Source: Druceiella hillmani
Taxonomy: Eukaryota > Arthropoda > Insecta > Lepidoptera > Hepialidae
DNA length: 64,000 nucleotides
Direction of reading: 5' to 3'
Assembly: GCA_039881145.1 (NCBI GenBank)
Contig: JAYKKI010000005.1
Span: 24,795,501-24,859,500, forward strand
The notes beneath the pieces were generated by a model. That model was not told the origin of the DNA. It saw only the letters and a list, made by a program, of their open reading frames with translations, and made no database searches. The translations under genes were made by a program, and so were the position numbers. Each line of letters opens with the position of its first letter. Within the stretch, counting starts at the first letter, position 1. Shown here in pieces: positions 11,551-23,799 of this stretch.

Positions 11551-13089
11551 AAAATTGAAGCCATTTTATTTCTTACATACTTGTTATGTGAATTATTTTT
11601 GTTTGTCTTTATTTAAGTTTTATAAATATTTACATGAATAATACAGTCTTCATTATTTGTTATTTTACTTTTTACATTTCTTTGAAAATAAATATTTTAA
11701 TGAAAATTAGGTGGAGAAATAAATATATTTAAAAAGATATTTTTTTGAAAAATAAATGATAATTATTCAAGAATTTCATGGAATTACATTCTTCTTTAAA
11801 TTGATACCAGTCGCTTATTTTTTACCATATTGTATATTTTTTTAATTCTATGTTCAATGTTATTTGTTGCAGAAGTACTAAAAATTTAATATTTTTTATA
11901 AATAATTATAATATGGGAAACAATTTGTTACACGCTAATAAAAAATAATGATGTATATGTATTTAAAGGTACGTATTTTAATTGTAGTAACACTTAAAAC
12001 CCTACCGGTAGAAGTAACCAGATAGATATATGAATGACGAAAATAATAAGATGTTTAAAAAAATTAAGTAGATATAAAATTAACAGATATAAGTAAGGTA
12101 ATAAATTGTGAAAAATCTACACAATAATTTTGAACGGTTTTCGATAGAAAATTGTTCAGGATTTTTTTTTGTAAAAGTGTTGTATTTTATAAGTTTTAGG
12201 GTTCCGCTCTTTAATTTGTTTCACCGTTTTCATAAAGAACTTGACGTAATATTGGACGTATACTTCAAAAATACAAATTTTTTTACCAGCATGAGAACTT
12301 GCACGAAAATTTCTTTAATACCAAAAAATAGTTAGTTCCTTACGGTATGAATTCTTTATTAACGAATTATTATTGTGTTAATAATAAATAGTACCAAGAA
12401 AACTACATTAATATATTTAATAGGAGAGAAATTCTGATATATGAGGATATAAGCACGTCTTGTTATTTATGTGTAGAAACTAGATGAAAATAAAAGAAGT
12501 ATGTAAAATTTAAAGTCCTTAAACAAATTTAAAACAAATGACAATTTTCATTAATGTTTCGTAGAAAACACTGAGTATGTATTTATATGGCAAAAATTAC
12601 CATCAGTTTCACGAAATAAATTGATTGTCAAACTATGTTATACGTAGTTTGTATTATTATAAGCCTTTATCTGATTGTTAATTGAAGAATATATTTTTCT
12701 AAATAATATTATATTTTTTTACAGATAATTAAATATGAAATTTCTGCGACGAAAAATTTGAAAGCCATTTATAGTAATACACTATAAAGCGACTACCACA
12801 TTTATAACTGGTATTTATTTATTAAAACTGCGACACTCAATTGTGTAGTACACGGAGACCGTTTAAAATAAAACGAATAAATTAATGTTGGATGATTACC
12901 AATCAGACAAATTATAGCGTTATTTGCTTGGATCATTTATTAGGTCATACAGACCTGTGTTAACCGTTAATATTTTGCTATCGATATACGATGATCTTCA
13001 CAGATACATTTACTGATAGAATTATCAGAGTTTCATATAGTATTACTAAGTCGATTTTGGTCAGAGATTAGAAATATTTACTAAATTTT
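11551..13089. other. AT-rich, nothing recognised
   Basis: No repeat, coding or RNA signal that I can support. Confidence 0.5.
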
Positions 13090-13099
13090 CCTTAAAAAC

Positions 13100-13310
13100 C
13101 ATAACGTCGTCGCCGTGGTGTGTTGGGTTGATCACAAGGCATACGGCCTTTGACGATGCGACGCACCGCGGCGACACGGGTTCGATTCCCGGCCGTTCGT
13201 CGAACGGGGCTGGACTGGTGTTGTGGTTGGCTGTAAGAGATTGCTCTTGTAGCAATAAGTCGGCCATATGTATCAATTAGATACATTAAAGTAGATAAAT
13301 AAATAAATAA
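13100..13310 (+). mobile_element. tRNA-derived SINE, lepidopteran type
   Basis: The head contains internal Pol III promoter elements: an A-box-like TGGTGTGTTGGG at 13,116-13,127 and a near-perfect B box GGTTCGATTCC at 13,179-13,189. The tRNA-unrelated body has the ggttggctgtaagaga / ttgctcttgtagcaataag segment that I associate with lepidopteran SINE and LINE 3' ends. The tail is (ATAA)n at about 13,294-13,310. Possible decayed target duplications are cttaaaaac (13,091-13,099) and cttgaaaaa (13,311-13,319). The tRNA half does not fold as a functional tRNA gene. Confidence 0.8.
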
Positions 13311-13379
13311 CTTGAAAAATGGCGGTAAGAAGGTTTTTGTTAAGAATTGTTAAAAAAAATGCTCTAGATATCTATTAAC

Positions 13380-13560
13380 TTCCGCTCACAGTATGACTGC
13401 AGCCTTATGTTAGGGTAGCAACTATGGGACGTTCATAAAGGTTAGTAGGCGAACCGGCTGGCACTCCGTTCTGTCAAGGTACACCACGAGAGAACATCTC
13501 TACGAGCGCAATAGTAATGATGTACCAAGTGGCGCCAACACTAGCCATCTTTATTAAATC
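13380..13560. other. GC-richer patch, possibly an old repeat
   Basis: The stretch from ttccgctcacag to agtggcgccaacactagcc is clearly less AT-rich than its surroundings and starts about 70 bp past the SINE. The ggcgcca motif also occurs at 35,217 (agtggcgccatct). No open frame or family recognised. Confidence 0.35.
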
Positions 13561-14180
13561 TCTGCAATATGCAGTTTAACATTGAGGTGTCATTATAACA
13601 CAACTAAATTCATTACTAATAAATACATAAAAAAATGCTGAGCCAAAATCATTGTAGATTCCTTCAGCAAGTATAAAATAAATTTGTTAAGTATGAATAG
13701 AACCTATAAAGCGAAAATTCCTTATAAGCATTTATAAGTATATGTAAATAACATACTTTAAAGTTTAAATATTTAAATGTGCTCATTGCGTGTATTAAAC
13801 TATGAGACACATTAATATTGTTTTTCGCATTAGGTATATATTGCCCATATATCTTTAATTGATTTGCGCAGGTCAACCGAAAGAGAAAATGAGCATGAAA
13901 ATTCTTGTAGAAAAGTCTTGGATATTTTTCAATGCTGAACATACTATGTATTTAAAAAGTTAGTGGTAGCATGGGAACATGTTATAAAATATTTTGGTGA
14001 ACCAAATATTTGGAAAATCAAGTTATTTGAAGAGGAAACATTTTGGATACCTTATGAAGTAGATGTTACGCCGTATCAGAAACTATTACTAAATATTTTT
14101 TCTAAGCCGTGTATGTCTGTATATAAAATTTTATCACAATTCATCTCTAACCGAAAGGGTAATAATACTCTTATTTAGGG
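13561..14180. other. AT-rich, nothing recognised
   Basis: A 71-codon open frame at 13,963-14,178 has reasonably mixed composition (…EEETFWIPYEVDVTPYQ…) and ends where the Penelope-like copy begins, but I recognise no family. It may be chance. Confidence 0.35.
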
Positions 14181-14185
14181 ATGTG

Positions 14186-14345
14186 ATGACAATATCTTCA
14201 GGTAGGCAATTTGATTGCCCATCTGAAGATATTATCATACAACGAAACCTAGGTTGTGTTGAAGAATTTAAATAAAGTAGAAATAATATTATTTATTTCT
14301 ACTTTATTTAAATTCGTCACCACTATATCACACAGTTTCATTAGT
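14186..14345 (+). mobile_element. Penelope-like terminal-repeat copy, palindromic
   Basis: Contains the hammerhead-like block (CTGAAGA at 14,223-14,229; GAAAC at 14,244-14,248; loop CTAG; GTT) and then a perfect hairpin with 23-nt arms at 14,264-14,286 and 14,293-14,315, enclosing tattat. The arms are the family's agtagaaataata segment turned back on itself. The end tcacacagtttcatta matches the other copies. A second small hairpin, tcttcaggtaggcaa / ttgcccatctgaaga, spans 14,199-14,229. Confidence 0.6.
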
Positions 14346-16440
14346 TATGAAAAATTAAATAAAATTTCAAAATTGCGCTAAAGAGGTTCCATGAAAATCA
14401 TTTGTGACAGACGGACTGACAGGATTCCAATTATTCCAATAGTGTTACGTTTTGGTAAATTTGCTATGGAACACTAAAACTAAAATATATTTATAAAATA
14501 ATAATCTTTATAAACCAAACATTTGGCTATTACCAAATTATTCGATAAATAAGCTTAAATCAGCTTATAAGTATTATGTATCAAATTAATAACGCGTAAC
14601 AAATATTACAAACAACGATATCATAATTTACCCGATGCAATTATGATTTTATATGTTACATAAAATATGATTCAACATAAGTGTTCATTAGAGAAAATGA
14701 TACAGTGGAAGCCTCGAGCGGGAACATTGCACGACAAACCATATCGGGATACTGCCCTGCGCTTGCGGCAGACCCGTATTGTGGTAAATTTTTCTTAATC
14801 TCTCCAGGGTTTTAATATGATTTATAATGACGGCGTTCCACATATTTTTAATGGCTTAGAAATTGTTGTAACAATATGTTTTATGTATAATGTTTGTTTT
14901 ACGTTTAAATTCCATCAACATTTTTTGCGTCAAATGGTAGTTAAAATATTTCGGTAATGTTACGTTATTTGAGATTTATAATAGAGTGATTACCAAAATT
15001 CATCAGGCGAAATAGTTTACTAAAAAAGAATTGAAGGCATTTATTTTATTATCATTATTATTTACATTATGGCTAATTCTATCAGTGCAACTAATTCTCA
15101 TTACGAAGTTATATATTATCTAAGCAAATTTCAATTTTAATTTCAAAATTTATTCCCCATATTACACATTCATTTTAAAAGTATATCACGCTTAATGTAC
15201 TCGGTAATGAATGCAAAAACCTATTACATAATTCAAGCTTCAAATTGAAGTTCGATACTTGATTATATGAAATCACGATACTTGATGAAATCGTTGTCTC
15301 AAATTTCTACTTATGTTCTTTTTTATGGAATTAATATACAAAGGAATTACTTAGATCAAAAAGTGAGCACGAAAATTGATTTAAAAAAAATTTATACATA
15401 CATTAATTAAATGATAAATTTATAAAAATTAACATATATTTCATAAAACAAACCTGCCAAGTATGAGCAAAACTCTTGCTAGGTGCTTAAGCACATTTAA
15501 ATATATAATTTATATTAAATATTTAATTTAATTTTTATTACTGTGCTAAATTTACCGATTTTGAAAAAGAAACGGCGGTGACCGAGAAACTGACTGTCAG
15601 TGATTTTATAAGAGCTCTATTTTTTCCGTCGAAGGTAGAGAATCCTATAAAAGCAACAAACATTTTAATTGTTCTCCTTTAAGGGGTAAATTGAACGAAA
15701 CGCAACATTGACGAACATATTCAACAAATTTTCACGAAAGTGTAATTTTAGAGATATTGATAACAGGATATTGATACAGATAACAGGTGGATGGAAAGTT
15801 TACAAATTGTCATGCACCTATTTTCATTGAAAATCTATTCATGATATTTCATTTAAATGAATAAATAGTAGATATATACATTTTGTGCTTAAGATGAGGG
15901 AGATACAGAAATGGTATATTTATTTGTTTTAATGTTATATATGTTTCTCGTTAAGGTTGTATTCACTTCCGACATTTTCTGCGATTGCAAAGTCATCGTT
16001 TTCTTTATTTTTTTTTGTTTATCTAAATTGCTTTAAAATTTTAATTGACTTGAGTAATATTTCGAAATAACTTGTTAATAAAATTTTCATATATTTTATT
16101 ACATATGAGTACAAAATAAAAATTTGTTATATTTATCGATTTACAATATTTTAACGTCAATGCAAGTGTTAAATGTCATTCAGTATACCATATATCTTGT
16201 TTAATGTAGCAGTTCTAGCTATATATTTTATTCTTGGTTTATGAATTAAAGAACTAATTATGTATTTTCGTCAAAAAATTACGTATTTTACAATTTATTT
16301 TTAATCTCAGTATCGACAATTTATCTCCAGTATAAATTTTATTTCAAACTTTGCTTTAATCTTACAATAAAATTGAAACTCCTGTTCTTATTATTAACAT
16401 AAAATTATTAAATGAAGCATCCAGATTGTACTCGTATCGT
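14346..16440. other. AT-rich stretch with decayed lepidopteran repeats
   Basis: At 14,385-14,425 (ggttccatgaaaatcattt, gtgacagacggactgac) and at 15,580-15,665 (gtgattttataagagctc, attttttccg, gaggtagagaatcc) there are decayed copies of the common lepidopteran GACAGACGG/ggttccg repeat. A GC-richer patch lies at about 14,700-14,790 with no assignable function. The rest is featureless. Confidence 0.45.
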
Positions 16441-16447
16441 TGTCATC

Positions 16448-16835
16448 TCAATGGCTCAAAGTGGCAATAAAACTGCTGCAAAATTTGCAAAATTTCTTTT
16501 CGACAAACTGTTTTTATAGTAGAGTCCATAAATTTCTCCAGGCCAGACGTTTTCTTATCGCAGCCTTGTATTTCAAGTTAACTAATTATCTCATTCGGCC
16601 TGGGGTCAACTGTTTCACTATCGTTAACGAATTCTTGTTTCTTAGGTCTATCGATTAACTTATTAGATGTGAGATCATCCCGATTCTTTGATGGTGACCT
16701 TGGAGACTTACCAAATGTCAGAGATAACATTTTAAATGTGTTGGAGTACTTAATTTTGTTCTTCACACTAAATTTAATACATATCCTTTGATCCATTTTT
16801 TCTGTAGCAAAGAATCGCCAAGTAAAACAAAACAC
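16448..16835 (-). pseudogene. Unidentified coding-like relic
   Basis: On the minus strand one frame runs from about 16,835 to 16,578, meets a single stop (TAA) and continues in the same frame to a TGA near 16,450. The residues look protein-like rather than low-complexity: FGKSPRSPSKNRDDL, then KLIDRPKKQEFVNDSETVDP, and after the stop KKTSGLEKFMDST, KEILQILQQFYCHF. I recognise no domain. It could be a transposon ORF fragment, a processed pseudogene or a chance run. The local base mix is less AT-rich than around it. Function unknown. Confidence 0.3.
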
Positions 16836-16840
16836 GTTTA

Positions 16841-17580
16841 AATTTTATATCTGAAGTCACCTTTTACGCAAATTTTTGCGTCACCTTTTTTGAACAGGCC
16901 TCGTATATTGGGTCTTGTTTAATTTCTGTAATATTGAATTTTTAAATATTAAAATTATACATCTGTTTATACCGTTAATGCACTTGATTAATGAATTTGT
17001 TCTTTATACTTAAATTTTTAAGTAAATATAATAATTTATATCTTCATTTTTTTTCGCATTCCCTTTCATATTTCACTGGATATATTATGTTTTAATAATT
17101 TAAGTGTTTTGTGTACAGTTTTACATTTTTGCTTCTATTATGGGTTTTTACATTTATTGGTTTCTAATTTCTGATTTTGTACTTGCGGATTTAAACTTAA
17201 TTCTGTTTCTTTTTTATCCCACTGGTCTCAGTATTATTTATTATATCGAAATTCAATTTATTTAATGAACACTTTTCACAACCAAACAACGTTGTAACGC
17301 TATTGTTATACGTGTTTATTTACGTAATAATAATTTAACTTAATTCATGTGCTCTTTTAGTTAATTTCTTCGTATCCTACAACGGTGAGGTAGTACGGTG
17401 ATGTGGATTTTATCCTAATATAATTGAAATATAATTCTGATAATTTTTAATATTATAATATATATGGATATTATCTTATAATATTTTCATTATATATGGA
17501 TATTTTCTGAGATATTGTGACAATAGTTAATATCTTAGTCAACGCAATTGTAGTTGCAACTGAAGTCTGTCCTAATTCTA
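16841..17580. other. AT-rich, nothing recognised
   Basis: No supported feature. Confidence 0.5.
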
Positions 17581-17581
17581 T

Positions 17582-18110
<529 letters not shown>

Positions 18111-18559
18111 TGTGAATTTGCGAAATTTAGAGACAATTTGTAAACCTTTTTAAGTTTTATTGGTTCTCATACCCCAACTTATAAGATGTCTCCCGTGACT
18201 TTTATATTTCCTAGTTCTTAATTTTATATATTTATTATTTTTTTAATACAATGTATTTTGATAAATTTATATAATAATTCCTGATTACTATTTTCGTTCA
18301 ACCGACTTTTCAAGTCTGAAGTGGGGTTGTATTTTCTCTGTTATATTTTTCTGATAACTTTCAGATACATAGATAAATAGTCACACTCTATGATGGATAT
18401 TGGGGCGTTTGTAAAATTATTTGTTTATTTTACGATTACCTTTTTTATACTATTGTCAAAATAAGACATCAGTAGTCTTATTTTCCGTAGTTAATTTATT
18501 ATTTAACCAGTCTAATTTAATTTTTAATTAATTCATTATGTCAATCAAAATTATGCAAA

Positions 18560-18770
18560 AAATATCTGTCAAGCACTTTATGGTACACATAAACTGCGGA
18601 ACGAATAGCCGTATTTTTAGGTTTTTTTATTGCGTTGATTAATTTCAAGTTGATCCACGTATTCCCGAGAAAACTGGTCTTGACCGACAGACAGACCGAC
18701 GGTCAACGAAGTGATGCTATAAAGGTTCCCTCATTTCCTTTTGAGGTACATAATCCTAATTAAATAAGTG
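18560..18770 (+). repeat. Common lepidopteran repeat, well preserved
   Basis: Reads cccgagaaaactg, ttgaccgacagacagaccga, caacgaagtgatgctataa, aggttccctcatttcc, ttttgaggta. This order (GACAGACAGAC, AACGAAGTGAT, GGTTCC, CCTTTTGAGGTAC) is one I know from many lepidopteran genomes. No coding capacity. Confidence 0.65.
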
Positions 18771-19628
18771 TAATTTCACATTTGTTTCATTATAACCAAA
18801 TAGTTTCATTATTGAATTGTAACAATAAATTCGTTATTTTATTAGTATTTATACATTTTAACAATTTTACGTCGAATAATGGTTACACATGTATGTTATT
18901 ATCCATTTCTTAATTATTGGATATATAATGCACCAAAGTTTGGATGACTGGCACATCCGCAGTTTATACAAACTTGCAGTAATTTTTAATTTTAATAGAA
19001 AATTTATTGCAGCACCTTGTATAAAACAAATGAAATCTGCTACATTAAAAATATGACAAGTATTTCTCTAATATTAAAATCATTTTGAACGTCATTAGTT
19101 TTTAAGGTCGTTACTTTTGTAAAGTGCTCTTTTGGTAGAAAAAACCTACATTTACGTTTCAATTTTTGGAAAAAAAACGTCTCGAAAATTTATCTTCTTT
19201 GGAGTTGTGTAAAGTGTTAAAGAAGAAAAAATATTTAAAAATACTGAATGTACTAAAAAGAAGAAAAATTAAAAGATGAGCGGTGTTAAAAGAAAGAACA
19301 CTTTTGTTATTTACTTTGCAGGAAATTCGGTTTATGTGATCAGATCTTATGAAAAATTAAATCAATTAATGTTTATATTTAACAAATAGCAAAATATAAT
19401 ATTCATTCATAAATTATGGCTTTTGTATTTATTGGTCGTTTTTTTCCATAGCAATTAATTTTCATGTTTACTATTTTATTTGAATACATGACTTTATATT
19501 AGACTAAAAATATTTGCCATATTATGCCAACAAGTAAACTATCGCAAAATAGTTATAATTTTCCAACTTGATTAATAAACGCAATTTCAGAATTGTTGTA
19601 TAGTGTTAATGAATCGTACATAATGGTA
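18771..19628. other. AT-rich, nothing recognised
   Basis: No supported feature. Confidence 0.5.
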
Positions 19629-19650
19629 CGCACACACACACACACACACG

Positions 19651-19713
<63 letters not shown>
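19629..19713. repeat. (CA)n-(TA)n compound microsatellite
   Basis: A CA tract (about 19,631-19,661, with one cg interruption) runs straight into pure TA units. Confidence 0.97.
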
Positions 19714-19715
<2 letters not shown>

Positions 19716-20361
19716 AAGGCAAAATGGGCAGGCTTTATTGACTGTAATGGAATTTGTATTCTTTAGTTTTATTTTCTTTCTTTTCTATTGAAGTGTTAAG
19801 ATATTTTAATAGAAAATAATCAAAATAAAACTAAAGACTAAACACACAATATTGCAGAATCCAGCAAAGTAATGTTTTATTGATAGGCGGTAAGAAAAGT
19901 TTTCTGATCGCGGCACAGCTTTTTACACCAACACCACTGGCACGCTTTTCTACAGTCATTATATACTTGCGTGAGATTATAAATAAATTTGTTGACACTA
20001 AGAGTTTTCTATTTATTTTGCTGTCGATGGTAACATGGTTAATTTATTGAAGTCATAAAGCTCGGGCAATCTTTTCGAAAACATAACTACTTGTATATTA
20101 TTATTATTTATTGGCAATACATAACTACTTGTATATTTTCATTACTTCAACTTTATTGCTACTGCCATTTCATAATTTATTAAACTACCTTTGATACTCT
20201 GCTCTGACATTGAGTTAGTATGATGCTGTACTTCCTTAATTTTTTATTTGATTTTTGCTATTTTGAAAATGTTATATAAATTACATTGTATGATACAAAC
20301 GGCTAATTGTAAAAGCAATAAAATTCAACCAATAACACAGAATATTATTGCATATAAATAT
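19714..20361. other. AT-rich flank of the copia element
   Basis: A small direct repeat, cataactacttgtatatt, occurs near 20,083 and 20,121. Otherwise nothing. Confidence 0.5.
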
Positions 20362-20482
20362 TGTCATTTTAGTTTGGCAACAAAATTAATATGTGATTGA
20401 GATACCCTCTACCGTGTTATATGTGTACTCGTAAAATATATAACTTTGTCGCTCGTTTCTTTCAACCGTGGTTTTATTCTTA
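20362..20482 (+). repeat. copia 5' LTR
   Basis: Begins TGTCATTTTAG and ends just before the PBS. Shares gcaacaaaattaatat, taccgtgttatatgtgta, ctcgtaaaatatataactt and cgctcgtttctttcaaccg with the 3' LTR at 24,492-24,607. It should contain the promoter, but I cannot assign a TATA box securely in such AT-rich sequence. Confidence 0.88.
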
Positions 20483-20499
20483 GGTTAAGGGCCCAGTCC
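20483..20499 (+). promoter_or_regulatory. copia primer-binding site
   Basis: GGTTAAGGGCCCAGTCC directly follows the 5' LTR. It differs by one base from the internal initiator-tRNA(Met) half-molecule site known in Drosophila copia, which supports a copia-lineage priming mode. Confidence 0.8.
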
Positions 20500-20574
20500 C
20501 GATTGAGTAAATAGCAAAAGTTACTATTTTTTGTGTAACAATAATAGCAATAGAGTTCATTGATAACCAGTGTT

Positions 20575-21250
20575 TCAAAATTAAAAGGAGGTGAAAATTA
20601 TAAAGATTGGAGTTAAGGCACACAACGTTTTGGTGTTGGTAGACGTGGCGGCTAATATTTAAGATCAACTAGAGGAAACGGCTTCTGTGGCAAATAAAAG
20701 AGAACGACGCTAAAGCTAAAATAAAACTGATATTAACCGTTGATCCTTTGATTTATGTTCACGTCAAACAGGCAATCACAACATACGATCTGTGGACAAA
20801 ACTGAAAGATATGTTTGATGACTTAGGCTATACAAGGAAGATCAGTTTGCTAAGAAATCTCATCAACGTTCAATTAGAAAACTGTGAGTTGATTATAGAA
20901 ACGGGTCAGCAACTTAAGGATACAGGATTCCAGTTAAATGATGAGTGGATTGGAGCATTAATGTTAGCAGAATTATCTAAAAAGTATGTACCTATGATTG
21001 TGGCTATAGAGCATTCGGGAATTGAAGTTAGTGCAGACATCATTAGAACTAAGTCGATGGACATATATGCGGATGTTGGTACTACATCCAGTTCCGGTAG
21101 TGCATTTATAGTAAAAGGAACGCATTGATTCCGGAATGCCAATCACAAAAGCTGTCATTGGCAAAGGCCGTTAATATCTAAAACAGGAAAAAGGGTTATT
21201 AAATGTTATAGATATAAACGAATAGGTTAATTAAAATAAACATTATAAAA
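20575..21250 (+). pseudogene. copia gag remnant with broken zinc knuckle
   Basis: Gag of the UBN2/copia type forms the particle and binds RNA. The N-terminal match is FQKLKGGENYKDWS (from about 20,574), like the K(F)DG.NY..W start of copia gag. The open segment 20,748-21,128 continues with VKQAITTYDLWTKLKDMF near its start, then YTRKISLLRNLINVQLENC and the typical LSKKY segment. The segment upstream of 20,748 is interrupted by stops. After a frameshift near 21,125, KCYRYKRIG (from about 21,202) is what is left of a CX2CX4HX4C knuckle: the second Cys reads as Tyr and the His as a stop. Confidence 0.8.
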
Positions 21251-21339
21251 ACCAGTGTCCGCAATTAAAAAACACCAATGGAATACAAACCAAAGCTTTC
21301 AAATTTTTTTTTAATTATTTTTTTTTCTGAGTAACTTCA

Positions 21340-21500
21340 ATCAAGATAGATGACATCAATAGCGGAGCAAATAAATACATGACGGCAAATAAAATTAACC
21401 TCATAAACTCGTCGCATCAACTTGAAATGAGAGAAATTATCATTGTAAACCAGACAAAAGTTTCAGTGCTATGTTTTGACTATGTAAAAATCGTTACGGT
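21340..21500 (+). pseudogene. copia protease remnant, catalytic Asp changed to Asn
   Basis: The retropepsin active site of copia elements reads DSGA. Here the frame of the 21,379-21,786 open segment, read upstream, gives NSGANKYMTANK, with Asn (AAT, 21,358-21,360) in place of the catalytic Asp. The downstream ANKINLINSS matches the usual spacer. With this change the protease would be inactive even if translated. Confidence 0.7.
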
Positions 21501-21699
21501 TGTGAACGGTATGGAATACGACTTCATAGTTATCAGTCACAAACTTGCATTCCGTGAGAATAGCAAAAATGTGATCTTCAAAAAAGATGTTTTCTTTATT
21601 TATGATAAAGAGAATGAACTCATTGGCCAGGCAGAATTAGTTGATGGTGTATATAAGTTAAATACTTTGCCGACAGAACAGACATTAGAAATAACTATA

Positions 21700-22670
21700 A
21701 TAACATCGTGTGAGACTCGGCGCAGACACCTAAACATTAGGAGCCTAAATAAAATGAAGAATGGAGCTATAGAAAGTATTTTATAGACAGAAATGGCAAA
21801 TATAGATAAATAATCGTGCACCCTTTGTTGTAAAGGCAAACAATCAAGACTTCCATTTCAGCAAAGTTCATCCAAGACAGTGGATTTGCTGGAATTGATT
21901 CATGTAGATATGGGAGGTCTTATGGAGAATCTTTTGATTGGAGGATCTAAGTACTATGTTTTGTTTGTGGATGGCTACAGTAAGATGGCATTTGTGTGTT
22001 TTATAGATTTAGAGAAGACTACGAGAGAAGTATTTAAGTATTTTCAAGGGCTTCAGTGCATGGTTGAAAAACAGAAAAACGAAAGGTGAAAATTCTAAAG
22101 ACAGATAATGGTGGCAAATTCTGTTGTATAGAATTTGAGAAATACATGAAGAAGTAAGGGATAGTTCACTAGATAACTAATGCTTACATACCAGAAAAGA
22201 ACGGTCCATGCGAGAAGACGAATAGGTCTGTAATGTAAAAGGCCATATGTTTGATCTTCAATGCGGGTTTAGAGAAGAAATTCTGGGCAAAAGCAATGAA
22301 TATTTCGGTATATTTGAGAAAAAGGTCTGTTGTTGCTGGACCGAACAACATGACTCTATATGAAATCTGGACAGGAGAGAAACCCATCTTAAATAATCTG
22401 CGTATATTTGGAAGTAGGGTCATGGTACGTTCGAAATTGAACAAAAAAGCTAAAAAGTTTTTTTTGAGTCGGCTATGTAGAGTATACAGGGTATATAACT
22501 CAACTACCAATGCCATGACAACCAGCAGAAATATTGTGATCAAACACCTGTCAATTGCATGTCTTCAACAGAAGGCAATAGGTCGGAAGAAGATAGTTCA
22601 ATCTCAGAAGAAGAAAATTAAAAAGATGAAACCTATATCCCGAGTTCAGAAACTTCTTCGATGAGTACCT
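21700..22670 (+). pseudogene. copia integrase remnant
   Basis: Starts in a damaged GAG-pre-integrase region: HLNIRSLNKMKNG near 21,727, where the upstream W-H-R-x-L-G sequence is frameshifted. It continues through a core with all three acidic positions in recognisable settings: ELIHVDMGG (21,895-21,921), KTDNGGKFC (22,096-22,122) and PEKNGPCEKTNRS (from 22,192). These lie in different frames with stops between them. The open segment 22,251-22,664 carries the integrase C-terminal region (FWAKAMN…, YEIWTGEKP, FGSRVMV) and the SH3-like tail (RVYNSTTNAMTTSRNIVIK). Confidence 0.85.
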
Positions 22671-22839
22671 CAAATAATAGCCTAATCGACACAACTTCAG
22701 ATCAGAAGATTACTCAAGCTAATTTAAATGAATAGGAAACTCCAAAAAAAAACGTTCAAGGAGAGCACCTAATCCATATGACTTTAGTAACTTACATATT
22801 GAAGAATGTGAAAAATACAATGAGATTGAGATCACGCTT

Positions 22840-23720
22840 GATGAATCTTTAAATGGACTAGAAAGTATGTTTTGGAGAGCAAGCCTGAAGGAAGAATCGG
22901 AAACTTGGATTGAAGAAATGGTTTCACTTAGCGAAAATGATGCTTTGAAACTTCACAATTAATGAATAATGAATTTCTACAAAATTAACGCCAAATATAT
23001 TCAGTTTTGAAACTTGTTGATCTACCACAAGACAGTCCAGGGATCAAATGTAAGTGGGTTTTCAAGAAGAAATATGACAGTAGTAACAAAGTGCGTTATT
23101 GGAAAAGATTAGTAGCAAAAGGTTTCTTGCAGAAAGCTGGTGTAGACTTTCAAGAAACTTTTCGTCTGTGCTTAGATATTCTACCTTAAGGTTAATATTT
23201 ACTTTAACAGAAAGTTAAGCTTTATATAGATACTATATTTACTTTAACAGAAAGAAAGAAAGTATCTAAGCAAGATATACGTCATTTTTTTGAACGGTTT
23301 TTTTACATAAAACAGTATATATAAAGAAACCTATCACTTTTGAGCGTAATGATGGTGATCATATAGAGCTAAAACTGAAACGAGCAGTAAACGGTCTTAA
23401 ACAATCTTCCAGAGCTTGGTATCAGAGAGTCAATGATCATTTAATTCAATCGGGTCATAAAAAAACCAGTATCATACTTGTTTATTCACAAAGTTTAAAG
23501 ATAATGTGAAGGTAATTACAGCAGTATTTATTGACGATATTTTTTCTAATTATGCGAAAGGTACTGATCACTTAATTGAAAAGTTAAGCTGTAAATTTAA
23601 AATAAACAATTTAGGTCAAATACGATAGTGTCTAGGTTTAAGAGTTAAAATAATTAAAAATATGATAAGTACTGATCAGGAAAAATATGTACCTATTCTA
23701 TTAAGAAGATTAAATATGTC
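22840..23720 (+). pseudogene. copia reverse transcriptase remnant
   Basis: Copia-type RT (RVT_2). The open segment 23,007-23,189 gives KCKWVFKKKYDSSNKVRYWK and RLVAKGFLQKAGVDFQETF, the most recognisable RT_2 start. Downstream, in other frames, are LKQSSRAWYQRVNDHL (from about 23,397) and the catalytic box VFIDDI (near 23,527), where the usual YVDD reads FIDD. Then come INNLGQIR and LRRLNM. The frame is broken near 22,965 by a 45-50 bp insertion of Penelope-like arm and near 23,190 by a small local duplication (tatttactttaacagaaag occurs twice). Confidence 0.85.
22963..23010 (-). mobile_element. Penelope-like arm fragment inside copia RT
   Basis: The sequence aataatgaatttctacaaaa followed by ttaacgccaaatatattca matches the outer arm of the 42.9-kb palindrome (43,090-43,126) almost exactly. 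It interrupts the RT coding sequence between NDAL and the KLVDLP segment. The word ttgaaactt flanks it on both sides (22,945-22,953 and 23,006-23,014), a possible target duplication. Confidence 0.7.
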
Positions 23721-23799
23721 ACACGGTAACCTGCAGAAACTCCTTTGGAGTCAAATTTAAAATTAGAAAAAACTCAGAGTATTTGAAGTAAGTATCCTA

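Noticed and set aside
13106..13200. Possible tRNA gene
   Set aside because: Has A- and B-box-like sequences but no cloverleaf I can fold, and is joined to a SINE body and (ATAA)n tail.
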